Shown one piece after another: positions 1-8,228 of a DNA stretch of 11,877 nt. How positions within the stretch are numbered: position 1 is the stretch's first letter; every line of letters starts with the position of its first letter. The notes under the pieces are model-generated. The model was given only the letters and a program-made list of their open reading frames with translations, made no database searches and was not told the origin of the DNA. The position numbers and the translations under genes are program-made. Source of the stretch: Acidobacteriota bacterium (GTDB lineage: Bacteria > Acidobacteriota > Terriglobia > Terriglobales > Acidobacteriaceae); contig JAJZNH010000086.1 of assembly GCA_021811745.1 (NCBI GenBank), positions 1 through 11,877 on the forward strand, in the 5' to 3' direction.

Positions 1-2
1 CA

Positions 3-455
3 CGAACCGTCCATATCACCGCCCCGGCCGAGGTTCTGTTGGCTGGAGAGCAGACACGGGGTTGGCGTCAACTGGTGGGCGAGCTGGAGGGCGCCGTAGA
101 GAGGAATCAGGATCTAGTCCTGGAGTGCGCTCCCGAACCCGTGGTGGGCGCGGCACAGAGGCCCATGCTCTCTGCCGCGCTTGCACAGATCACGACCGCG
201 GTGCGCGGAAAGATCGGGGCCCTGATTGCCTCGGGAGGCGAAACAGCGCGCATGGTCTTCGATGCCTGGGGAGTGACGAGGATGCGACTGATGGGCGAGA
301 TTGAAAAAGGCATCCCGATTGCGACCGCGGAGGATTGGAGTCGGCCCCTGCCCATCATGACCAAAGCGGGCGACTTTGGAAGCTATGAAGCCTTGCTGAA
401 GTGCCAACAATATCTGCGCCGAACAAGCCATCTGCACCGAACAAGCCAAATCTGA
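3..455 (+). CDS. Four-carbon acid sugar kinase (DUF1537 family), C-terminal part
   Basis: The frame is open from the left edge to the TGA at 453-455, so only the last 150 residues are visible and the true start lies outside; the internal TTG at 39 is not a start. The visible part matches the C-terminal nucleotide-binding domain of DUF1537 kinases: a glycine-rich stretch IASGGETARMVFDAWGV, then MRLMGEIEKGIP, then PLPIMTKAGDFGS, a near-invariant order in this family. These kinases phosphorylate C4 sugar acids (threonate, erythronate, 3-oxo-tetronate) using ATP in the cytoplasm. The next gene is a PdxA2-type dehydrogenase starting 28 nt downstream, the standard partner for D-threonate or D-erythronate use, so they are probably co-transcribed. 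The exact substrate cannot be read from this fragment. The last dozen residues are encoded by imperfect 18-nt repeats and look like a family-atypical tail. Confidence 0.85.
   Translation, partial: RTVHITAPAEVLLAGEQTRGWRQLVGELEGAVERNQDLVLECAPEPVVGAAQRPMLSAALAQITTAVRGKIGALIASGGETARMVFDAWGVTRMRLMGEIEKGIPIATAEDWSRPLPIMTKAGDFGSYEALLKCQQYLRRTSHLHRTSQI
419..454 (+). repeat. Short direct repeat at kinase 3' end
   Basis: The 12-mer CCGAACAAGCCA occurs at 419-430 and again at 437-448, an 18-nt period. A third, more diverged copy (GTGCCAACAATATCTGC) lies just upstream at about 401-417. The period is a multiple of three, so the reading frame is kept and the repeat encodes the RRTSHLHRTSQI tail of the kinase. 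It looks like a local slippage duplication. Confidence 0.6.
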
Positions 456-483
456 CATCTTGGAGATGAGAGAGAATTACTTT

Positions 484-1500
484 ATGGAACTGCCGATCGT
501 TGCCATCACAATGGGGGATGCCGCCGGCGTAGGCCCCGAAATCATTATGAAGAGCCTTTCCTACCCCGAACTGCACGATCAATGCCGGCCGCTGGTGGTA
601 GGAGATGCGGCGCGCCTGAGGGAGGCAGGCCGCATCGTCAAGAGCAAGATCGCGGTCAGAAGCCTGGCTCCGGACGACATTCATCCCGCGCGCTATGCAA
701 GAGACACGGTGGACTGTCTCGATCTGCAACTGATCCCGGCGGATTTGGCTTGGGGAAAGCTATCTGCCGTGGCGGGAGAAGGCGCGTTTCAATTTGTGAG
801 GAAGGCGTGCGAACTGGCGATGGCGGGAAAAATCGCAGCCATCTGCACCGCACCGTTGAACAAGGCAGCTCTGCATTTGGCGGGGCACAACTTTCCCGGA
901 CATACGGAACTGCTGGCAGAACTGACAAGGACACCAGAGGTGTCAATGATGCTGAGCACACCGAAGCTGAAGGTCACGCATGTGACCACGCACATCGGCC
1001 TCCTTGACGCCATTGCCAAAATCGAACCTGGACTCGTGGAGCGCACGATCGCCCGGGCGCACGCGGCGATGGTGGGAGCGGGGAACGCGAGTCCGAAGAT
1101 CGGCGTATGCGGAATCAATCCGCACGCAGGAGAGAACGGGATCTTCGGTCACGGCGAGGAGGAGGAAAAGATTGCGCCGGCGATTGGGGCTAGCCGGCGC
1201 AAGGGATGGGACGTGACGGGACCGCTGCCTGCCGATACACTCTTCTACCTCGCGCAGCGCGGCGACTACGATATGGTGATCGCGATGTATCACGATCAGG
1301 GCCACGGACCAGTGAAGGTGTTAGGGCTTGAGGCTGGCGTAAACATCACGCTGGGACTGCCAGTGATCCGTACATCAGTGGATCACGGAACGGCCTTTGA
1401 CATCGCCGGCACCGGCAAGGTGGACGAAAGAAGCATGGTGGAAGCCTTGCGCCAGGCCGCGGCACTGGCCTCAAAGAAGGTGGGCGAGCCGCGGGGATGA
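484..1500 (+). CDS. pdxA2: PdxA2-type 4-phospho-D-threonate/erythronate 3-dehydrogenase
   Basis: This 338-residue protein belongs to the PdxA family of NAD-dependent, metal-dependent dehydrogenases. Visible family marks are the N-terminal ITMGDAAGVGPEI (8-20), the substrate motif FPGHTELLAEL (137-147), and the three metal-ligand histidines H170 (THIGL), H214 (NPHAGE) and H270 (MYHDQG). The C-terminal RTSVDHGTAFDIAGTG (296-311) is also present. YHDQGHGPVKVLG differs from the DQGLPVLK form of vitamin-B6 PdxA and fits the PdxA2 group. PdxA2 enzymes oxidise 4-phospho-threonate or -erythronate, which then decarboxylates to dihydroxyacetone phosphate. The neighbouring DUF1537 kinase supports that role over pyridoxine synthesis. 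I chose ATG 484 over TTG 460 and ATG 466 because GAGAG lies about 9 nt upstream and the family begins at this point. A role as PdxA in B6 synthesis is the main alternative. Confidence 0.88.
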   Translation: MELPIVAITMGDAAGVGPEIIMKSLSYPELHDQCRPLVVGDAARLREAGRIVKSKIAVRSLAPDDIHPARYARDTVDCLDLQLIPADLAWGKLSAVAGEGAFQFVRKACELAMAGKIAAICTAPLNKAALHLAGHNFPGHTELLAELTRTPEVSMMLSTPKLKVTHVTTHIGLLDAIAKIEPGLVERTIARAHAAMVGAGNASPKIGVCGINPHAGENGIFGHGEEEEKIAPAIGASRRKGWDVTGPLPADTLFYLAQRGDYDMVIAMYHDQGHGPVKVLGLEAGVNITLGLPVIRTSVDHGTAFDIAGTGKVDERSMVEALRQAAALASKKVGEPRG

Positions 1501-1701
1501 CCATCACGCACGCAACGGTCTTCCACCAGACTCGGCCGTTCGTCCGCTCCTGGCACCAAGAGCCAAGTAGGCCATGACAGACCAGAGGCTACTCTGACCG
1601 TCGCAGATTGGAACCGAGGGCTGAGTCCCGGCACATCCGCTATGGGATGGCGGCCGTCCAGTGACAAGCGGCCAGGGACGGCAGGCTCTCACGACATACG
1701 A

Positions 1702-1731
1702 CGGCCCCGCAGAATCTTCTCCGCGGGGCCG
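1702..1731 (-). terminator. Hairpin terminator at the end of the BCAA operon
   Basis: CGGCCCCGC (1702-1710) pairs perfectly with GCGGGGCCG (1723-1731) over 9 bp, around a 12-nt loop that can add three more pairs (AGA/TCT). It lies 25 nt past the ilvC stop, a typical terminator position. There is no T-run on either strand, so it may work as a non-canonical or bidirectional hairpin, since the plus-strand pdxA2 transcript also runs into it about 200 nt after its stop. The rest of the spacer (1501-1701) shows no convincing gene or motif. Confidence 0.6.
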
Positions 1732-1755
1732 ATGTGAAGAAGCTCAGGGCCGGTT

Positions 1756-3054
<1,299 letters not shown>

Positions 3055-3092
3055 TCAGCTGATTGCTTGGGCAGGCAAATCGGCGATAAACA

Positions 3093-3674
3093 CTACTCCG
3101 CCTCGGCTGCCATGCGATTCTCCAGCGAGCGCGTCGTGTCTTCCGCATCGCCGGTCCCGTTTACATTCATTGCCTTGAGGACGCTGCTCACGTGGTGGCC
3201 GCGCCGCATGGTCATCTTCCCGCTGCGGCATACTTCCAAAATACGGCTCTCGTCCTCGCGGAGGATCTCGATCAGCCCCTCGATCTTGCTCGCAACGCCG
3301 GTCATCTCAATCATCAGCGACTCAGACGTTAGATCGACGATACGGGCACGGAAGACCTCCACCAGGTCGAAGATTTGCCCGCGATTCTGGGGTGTGGCCG
3401 CGACTTTGATGAGGGCCAGCTCGCGCGTGACCGCCGGCGCCTGCGTAATGTCGTCCACATCCACGACGTTCTCCAGTTTAAACAGGCTGGCGCGGATGCG
3501 GTGGCCGGCCTCGGCGGAGGCCTCGCATACCAGCGTGATGCGCGACTGTCCGGCCCGCTCGCTTCGCCCGACGGTCAGCGAGTTGATGTTGATGTTCAGC
3601 CGCCGGAACAGCGAGGCCACACGCGTCAGCACGCCCGGCAAATCTTCAACGTAAGCAACAAATGTGTGCAGCAT
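3093..3674 (-). CDS. ilvN: Acetolactate synthase small (regulatory) subunit
   Basis: The small subunit binds and activates the IlvB catalytic subunit and normally confers valine feedback inhibition. Residues 1-75 form the N-terminal ACT domain, with EDLPGVLTRVASLF (10-23) and NININSLTVGRSE (27-39). A second ACT-like domain (about 85-160) carries RELALIKVAA and the IFRGQIIDVT-like FRARIVDLTSES. Position 11 is Asp where E. coli IlvH has Asn; Asp is also natural in other IlvN proteins, so valine sensitivity cannot be decided from it. At 193 residues it is about 30 longer than E. coli IlvH, through a polar C-terminal tail. ATG 3674 has AGGAG 8 nt upstream, and that sequence belongs to the heptad repeat array. 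The gene follows ilvB by 138 nt. Confidence 0.96.
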   Translation of the reverse strand: MLHTFVAYVEDLPGVLTRVASLFRRLNININSLTVGRSERAGQSRITLVCEASAEAGHRIRASLFKLENVVDVDDITQAPAVTRELALIKVAATPQNRGQIFDLVEVFRARIVDLTSESLMIEMTGVASKIEGLIEILREDESRILEVCRSGKMTMRRGHHVSSVLKAMNVNGTGDAEDTTRSLENRMAAEAE

Positions 3675-3679
3675 AAAGC

Positions 3680-3803
3680 AGCTCCTAGCTTCTGGCTCCT
3701 AGCTTCTAGCTCTCTTCTACGGCGCCGATTAGAGTCTCGCACAGCCGATTCCACTCCCAGCGGCGCAGCGCCGCCGGGAACCGGAGGCTAGCAGCTAGAA
3801 GCT
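3680..3803 (-). repeat. Heptad-repeat inverted element, ilvB-ilvN spacer
   Basis: Units of AGC/GGC plus four bases start at 3680, 3687, 3694, 3701 and 3708, exactly 7 nt apart. Inverted units (GCT) start at 3787, 3794 and 3801. AGCTTCTAGCT (3701-3711) and AGCTAGAAGCT (3793-3803) form a perfect 11-bp inverted repeat enclosing about 80 nt. The first array overlaps the ilvN ribosome binding site and the second begins 9 nt after the ilvB stop in transcript order. Confidence 0.85.
3755..3779. repeat. GC-rich quasi-palindrome in ilvB-ilvN spacer
   Basis: TCCCAGCGGCGC (3755-3766) and GCGCCGCCGGGA (3768-3779) are complementary over 12 positions with one mismatch that becomes a G-U pair in the minus-strand RNA; one base separates the arms. 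It sits in the core between the two heptad arrays. With so small a loop it would open a few bases in RNA, but the symmetry is REP-like. Confidence 0.65.
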
Positions 3804-3812
3804 GATTGATTG

Positions 3813-5585
3813 TTACTCGTCCGCAGTCTCCTCCAGCGGGTCCTTCATACGCTTGCCGGGCCGCCGGATCATCTCGTGCAGGGCGCTGCCAGCGGGGATC
3901 ATCGGGTAGACCGACTCTTCTTTTTCTACTTTGAATTCGATTAGAAACGGCCCCGGCGCCGACCGCGCGGCGTTGACGGCTTCACCCACCTCGGGGCGCT
4001 TGCGCACCACGCAGCCTGGAATGCCGTGCGCATCGGCCAGTTTCACGAAGTCAGGGCTCACCAGCGGGGTCGCTTCGTAGTTGCGCTCGTAGAAGAATTC
4101 CTGCCACTGACGCACCATGCCCAGGTAGCCGTTGTTGATGAGCGCGATGTTGATCTTGATCTTCTCTTGCACGATGGTGGCCAGCTCAGCCGAGGTCATC
4201 TGGAAGCCGCCGTCTCCGGCGACCACCCAAACCTCCTTCTCCGGGCAGGCAATCTTGGCGCCGATGGCCGCAGGCAACGCGAACCCCATCGTCCCCAGTC
4301 CGCCGGAGGTGATCAGCGTGCGCGGGCGCTCGTGGCGGAAGTACTGCGCTTCCCACATCTGGTGCTGGCCCACGTCGGTCGCCACGATGGCATCGCCGCC
4401 GGTCATGCGCCACAGGTCGTGCATCACATGCGCGGCGTACAGATGGCCCATATCGGGCAGGTTTTTGATGTCGTGCACGGCCACGGCACCCTTGCTGGCC
4501 TCGATGGTCTTTAGCCACGGCGAGCCGTCGCGCCCAGAGATGCGCGGCAGCAGCCGCTCCAGCACCTCTGCCAGATCGCCCACCAGGGCCACGTCTACCT
4601 TGACGTTCTTATTGATCTCCGCCGGATCGACTTCAATGTGAATCTTTTTGGCCTTCAGCGCGTAGCTCGCAGGCGTCCCGGTCACGCGGTCGTCGAAGCG
4701 CATGCCACAGGCAATCAGGAGATCGGCTTCCTGAATGGCGTGATTCACCCACGCCTCGCCGTGCATGCCCATCATGCCGAGATTGAGGGGGTGCGAGGCG
4801 GGAAATCCGCCCAGGCCCAGCAGCGTGAGCCCCACCGGGATCTGAGCGCGCTCGGCCAGCGTGCGCACCTGTTCCATTGCACCCGACTCCATCACGCCGT
4901 GACCGGCCAGAATCACCGGCCGCTTCGAGTTGCGGATCAGCTCCGCGGCCTGATCCAGCGCGGCATCCTCCACGCGCAGCATCGGATGCGGCCTATAGGG
5001 GCGCGGCTTGGCGACCTCGAAATCGTAGATAGCCGACGCCTGCTGCGCGTCCTTGGTGATGTCCACCAGTACTGGGCCAGGCCTGCCCGAGCGCGCAATC
5101 TGAAATGCGTGGCGCACCGTCGCGGCAAGGTCCTCGGCCCGGGTCACGAGGAAGTTGTGCTTGGTGATGGGCAGCGTGACGCCGGTGATGTCCACTTCCT
5201 GAAAGGCGTCCGTGCCCAGCACCCGGGTGGGAACGTTGCCGGTGATGCACACCATGGGAATCGAATCGAGCATTGCGGTGGCGATGCCAGTCACCAGATT
5301 CGTAGCGCCCGGACCGCTGGTCGCCATGGCCACGCCCACCTTGCCGGACGCGCGCGCGTAGCCGTCGGCCATGTGCGCCGCGCCCTGCTCGTGGCGCACC
5401 AGGATGTGATGGATCGGAAACTTGCGCAGTGCGTCGTAGACGGGCAGAATGGCGCCGCCCGGATAGCCGAAGACGTCTGTCACGCCCTCGCCCACCAGCG
5501 TGGCCCAGAGAATCTCCGCGCCCGTCAACCGCGTCGGCGCCGTCAGATGCGCATTCGATGATTGCGAGTTCCCCTTCGTAGCCAT
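3813..5585 (-). CDS. ilvB: Acetolactate (acetohydroxyacid) synthase large subunit
   Basis: IlvB is the ThDP-dependent catalytic subunit that decarboxylates pyruvate and transfers the two-carbon unit to pyruvate or 2-oxobutyrate, the first committed step. The 590 residues show the N-terminal ThDP domain (about 20-185) with catalytic E66 in RHEQGAAHMADGYARA and the GTDAFQE motif (124-130). The central domain carries RFDDRVTG (296-303), typical of the FAD-binding acetolactate synthases rather than the FAD-free catabolic type. The C-terminal ThDP domain has GDG at 457-459 and NN at 484-485, followed by GYLGMVRQWQ. ATG 5585 has AAGGGAG about 8 nt upstream. The Ser-rich first 18 residues are a variable lead. 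It precedes ilvN, its regulatory subunit, as usual. Nothing in it is broken. Confidence 0.97.
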   Translation of the reverse strand: MATKGNSQSSNAHLTAPTRLTGAEILWATLVGEGVTDVFGYPGGAILPVYDALRKFPIHHILVRHEQGAAHMADGYARASGKVGVAMATSGPGATNLVTGIATAMLDSIPMVCITGNVPTRVLGTDAFQEVDITGVTLPITKHNFLVTRAEDLAATVRHAFQIARSGRPGPVLVDITKDAQQASAIYDFEVAKPRPYRPHPMLRVEDAALDQAAELIRNSKRPVILAGHGVMESGAMEQVRTLAERAQIPVGLTLLGLGGFPASHPLNLGMMGMHGEAWVNHAIQEADLLIACGMRFDDRVTGTPASYALKAKKIHIEVDPAEINKNVKVDVALVGDLAEVLERLLPRISGRDGSPWLKTIEASKGAVAVHDIKNLPDMGHLYAAHVMHDLWRMTGGDAIVATDVGQHQMWEAQYFRHERPRTLITSGGLGTMGFALPAAIGAKIACPEKEVWVVAGDGGFQMTSAELATIVQEKIKINIALINNGYLGMVRQWQEFFYERNYEATPLVSPDFVKLADAHGIPGCVVRKRPEVGEAVNAARSAPGPFLIEFKVEKEESVYPMIPAGSALHEMIRRPGKRMKDPLEETADE

Positions 5586-5603
5586 CGTCGTTACTCCCTT
5601 CTT

Positions 5604-5755
5604 AGCTGTCAGCTGTCAGCCTTCAGCTTCTGTTTGCTTGAGCCCGTTGATTCATCCAACTGATTCCGGTTGCGACACAAATACCCAATCACAACCGGTG
5701 CAACTTAGCCTGGCCGAGATTAGCTGATGGCAAAAGCCAAGAGCTGACGGCTGCT
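5604..5755 (-). repeat. Heptad-repeat inverted element, ilvD-ilvB spacer
   Basis: AGC units start at 5604, 5611, 5618 and 5625, exactly 7 nt apart (AGCTGTC, AGCTGTC, AGCCTTC, AGCTTCT). At the ilvD side, inverted units start at 5723, 5730, 5736, 5743 and 5750, with one 6-nt step. The arrays are partly complementary (AGCTGTCAGC against GAGCTGACGGCT). The core between them holds a smaller hairpin, CCGGTTG (5666-5672) with CAACCGG (5692-5698). No gene is seen in this 172-nt spacer. Confidence 0.8.
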
Positions 5756-5757
5756 CT

Positions 5758-7446
5758 TTACGTCGTTGCCCCTTCAGACGCCGACTTCACGCGATCCACG
5801 TACTTCCGGAACACGCCTTGCGGCCAGCGCAGCGCCGGCGGCTTGAAATTCTTGAGCCGCGCCTTCATCTCCGCGTTGCTGATCTCCACGTTCAGCGTGC
5901 GCTTGGCAATGTCGAAACTGATAATGTCGCCCTCGCGCACCGCGGCAATCGGTCCGCCCACAAAGGCCTCGGGCGCCACATGCCCCGCGGTGAATCCTCG
6001 CGTCGCCCCGCTGAAGCGTCCGTCGGTCAAGAGAGCCACCTGCGCGCTCAGTTCCGCGTTGGAGCTGATGGCCGCCGTCACCTGCAGCATCTCGCGCATG
6101 CCTGGCCCGCCCTTCGGCCCTTCGTAGCGGATCACCACCACGTCGCCCGGCTTGATGCCACCCGCCTGCACTACCTTGAAGCAGTCTTCCTCGCAGTCGA
6201 AGACGCGCGCCGGGCCGCGATGCTCGTACTTGCCCGCCGCGGCGATCTTCATCACGCAGCCCTCGGGCGCCAGGTTTCCCTTCAGGATCACAAGGCCACC
6301 GTTCGGCTTGATGGGCTTGTCAAAATTGCCGATCACAACCTGCCCCGGCGTCTCCTTAGCCAGCGCGGCCTCTTCGGCCAGCGTTTTGCCGGTCACGGTC
6401 AGCGCCAAACCGTCCGCATAGCCTGCCTCGATCATCCGCTTCGCCAGCAGCCGCGAGCCGCCCGCTTCCTGATAGTGCCAAGCCATATACTTGCCCGCCG
6501 GCGTCAGGTCGCAGATAAAGGGTGTGCGTTTGGAGATGGCGTCAAACTCGTCGATGTTGAGCGCGATGCCCAACTCGCGTGCGATGGCCAGCAGATGCAG
6601 GACGGCGTTGGTCGAGCCGCCGCTGGCCGCCACCGCAGCAATGGCGTTCTCCAGCGATTTGCGCGTAATGATCTGCGAAGGACGGCGATTGGCGCGCACC
6701 GCGTCCATCAGGATGTGGCCTGCCTTGCGCGCTGCATCGAGTTTATGCGCCGAGGTTGCGGTGACGCCGGAGATCTCAATCGGCGAAATGCCGAGCATCT
6801 CGCCGCTCATGGCCATGGTGTTGGCCGTGAACTGCCCTCCGCACGCTCCTGGGCCGGGACAGGCGCTTGCCTCCAGCGCCTCCAGTCCCGCCTCGTCAAT
6901 GCGCCCCGCTGCATAGGAGCCAATGCCTTCAAACACATCCTGAATGGTGATGTCGATCTTTTCACCGTGGGGGCCGTCCAGCTTGCCGGGCGCAATCGAT
7001 CCGCCGTAGAACATCATGCTGGGAATATCGAGCCGGCACAGCGCCATAATGATGCCCGGCATATTCTTATCGCAGCCGCCGATGCCCACCAGTCCGTCAA
7101 ATTGGTTGCCACGCGCCACCAGTTCCACGGAGTCGGCGATCACCTCGCGCGAAACCAGAGAGGCCTTCATGCCCTGCGAACCCATGGTGATGCCGTCGTT
7201 GATGGTGACGGTGTTGAACTCCATCGGCGTTCCGCCCGCCTCGCGAATGCCTTCCTTCAGAGCTTCGGCAATTCCGCGCAGGTGAACGTTGCAGGTGCCA
7301 ATCTCGGTCCAGGTGTTGGCGACGCCGATGATCGGCTTGTGCAGATCCTCTTTCTTGAATCCTGCGCCGCGAAGAAACGCACGCGCCGCGGCGCGGTGGG
7401 GGCCTTCCGTCAACGGAATACTGTTGCGTTTGCCTTCAATCGTCAT
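5758..7446 (-). CDS. ilvD: Dihydroxy-acid dehydratase
   Basis: IlvD dehydrates 2,3-dihydroxyisovalerate and its methyl homologue to the 2-oxo acids of valine and isoleucine, using an Fe-S cluster and Mg2+. With 562 residues from ATG 7446 it has the usual length. Likely cluster cysteines are C52 (GTCNVH), C125 (GGCDKNMPG) and C202 ([10 protein letters not shown]), with D84 (NDGITMG) and K127 as the expected metal-site residues. The C-terminal part has [23 protein letters not shown]. An in-frame ATG at 7473 would add nine residues, but it arises at the edge of the heptad repeat and has no spaced ribosome binding site. ATG 7446 begins the family-typical N-terminus and has GGGAG (7460-7464) 13 nt upstream. 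The start is therefore likely but not certain. It lies between leuD (upstream) and ilvB (downstream). Confidence 0.95.
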   Translation of the reverse strand: MTIEGKRNSIPLTEGPHRAAARAFLRGAGFKKEDLHKPIIGVANTWTEIGTCNVHLRGIAEALKEGIREAGGTPMEFNTVTINDGITMGSQGMKASLVSREVIADSVELVARGNQFDGLVGIGGCDKNMPGIIMALCRLDIPSMMFYGGSIAPGKLDGPHGEKIDITIQDVFEGIGSYAAGRIDEAGLEALEASACPGPGACGGQFTANTMAMSGEMLGISPIEISGVTATSAHKLDAARKAGHILMDAVRANRRPSQIITRKSLENAIAAVAASGGSTNAVLHLLAIARELGIALNIDEFDAISKRTPFICDLTPAGKYMAWHYQEAGGSRLLAKRMIEAGYADGLALTVTGKTLAEEAALAKETPGQVVIGNFDKPIKPNGGLVILKGNLAPEGCVMKIAAAGKYEHRGPARVFDCEEDCFKVVQAGGIKPGDVVVIRYEGPKGGPGMREMLQVTAAISSNAELSAQVALLTDGRFSGATRGFTAGHVAPEAFVGGPIAAVREGDIISFDIAKRTLNVEISNAEMKARLKNFKPPALRWPQGVFRKYVDRVKSASEGATT

Positions 7447-7459
7447 GGTGCTCGCTTTG

Positions 7460-7464
7460 CTCCC
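7460..7464 (-). promoter_or_regulatory. Likely Shine-Dalgarno of ilvD
   Basis: GGGAG on the minus strand lies 13 nt before ATG 7446 and inside the coding stretch implied by ATG 7473. This favours the shorter start. The spacing is long, as also seen at ilvC. Confidence 0.5.
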
Positions 7465-7473
7465 TGATCTCAT

Positions 7474-7613
7474 AGCCTTTAGCTATTAGCCTTTAGCTAT
7501 TAGCTTTTAGCTAATTCATGCAGCCGGCAAGATTCTTAAAGTGTCCCGCGTCTTTGCCGTCTTCCTTCTGAAGTTGCCGATGTCATCGGTTCCAGCACGA
7601 CGAGCTGAAAGCT
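7474..7613 (-). repeat. Heptad-repeat inverted element, leuD-ilvD spacer
   Basis: Six AGC units start at 7474, 7481, 7488, 7495, 7502 and 7509 with an exact 7-nt period (AGCCTTT, AGCTATT, AGCCTTT, AGCTATT, AGCTTTT, AGCTAAT). Two inverted units (GCT at 7604 and 7611) lie directly after the leuD stop in transcript order. The roughly 90-nt core resembles the core of the leuB-leuC spacer, with shared blocks such as TTGCCGTCTT and TTCATGC. No gene is seen here. Confidence 0.88.
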
Positions 7614-7616
7614 GTT

Positions 7617-8228
7617 TCACTTCGCTCTCAGCCATCCCGCCCGATCGTGCTCGGCCTCAAACTTATCCAGCTCCGCCGCATGCCGCAGCGTAAGGCCGAT
7701 GTCGTCCAGACCCTCCAGCAGGCAGAACTTGCGGAAAGGATCGATCTCGAACTTGGCGCTGAATCCGCGGCCATCGGTTACCGTCTGCGCTTCCAGCGAA
7801 ACGGTCAGTTGATAGCCGGGAATCGTCTTCGCATTCGCAAGCAGCTTGTTCACCTCGTCCTCGCTCAGGCGCACCAGCACAATCCCGTTCTTGCCCGCAT
7901 TCGAGAAAAAGATGTCGGCAAAGGTGGGCGCAATCACCACGCGGAATCCGTAGTCGCTCAGCGCCCATGCGGCGTGCTCGCGGCTCGATCCGCAGGCGAA
8001 GTTCTTGCCCGCGACCAGAATCTTCGCGCTCTTGTAGCGATGGTTGTTCAGCACGAAATCGGTGGTTGGCGAACCATCGGGTTCCCAGCGCCAGTCAAAG
8101 AACAAAAAGTCGCCGTAACCGGTGCGCTCGATACGCTTCAAAAACTGTTTGGGAATAATCTGGTCGGTGTCCACGTTGGCCCGGTCCAGTGGCGCCACCT
8201 GCGCGGTCAATATGCGAAACGGTTCCAT
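7617..8228 (-). CDS. leuD: 3-isopropylmalate dehydratase small subunit
   Basis: LeuD is the swivel-domain small subunit of isopropylmalate isomerase, which with LeuC interconverts 2- and 3-isopropylmalate in leucine synthesis. The 203 residues match the usual size. Family motifs are VDTDQIIPKQFL (19-30), AGKNFACGSSREHAAWAL (73-90) and APTFADIFFSNAGKNG (100-115). The start overlaps the leuC stop by one base (TAATG), and GGGAGGT sits 9 nt upstream inside leuC, so translation is probably coupled to leuC. The TGA is followed within a few bases by inverted heptad units. Confidence 0.97.
   Translation of the reverse strand: MEPFRILTAQVAPLDRANVDTDQIIPKQFLKRIERTGYGDFLFFDWRWEPDGSPTTDFVLNNHRYKSAKILVAGKNFACGSSREHAAWALSDYGFRVVIAPTFADIFFSNAGKNGIVLVRLSEDEVNKLLANAKTIPGYQLTVSLEAQTVTDGRGFSAKFEIDPFRKFCLLEGLDDIGLTLRHAAELDKFEAEHDRAGWLRAK

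Noticed and set aside
4638..5561. Open frame of 307 codons antisense to ilvB
   Set aside because: It is a compositional shadow of ilvB; no start signals and no family motif.
5818..7467. Long open frame (549 codons) on the plus strand opposite ilvD
   Set aside because: It lies wholly antisense to a clear ilvD and has the Arg/His/Ala-rich low-complexity look of GC-rich antisense frames, with no recognisable motif.
7474..7515. Heptad arrays as a CRISPR array
   Set aside because: Units are 7 nt with no distinct spacers and no cas genes nearby; this is a short tandem repeat, not CRISPR.
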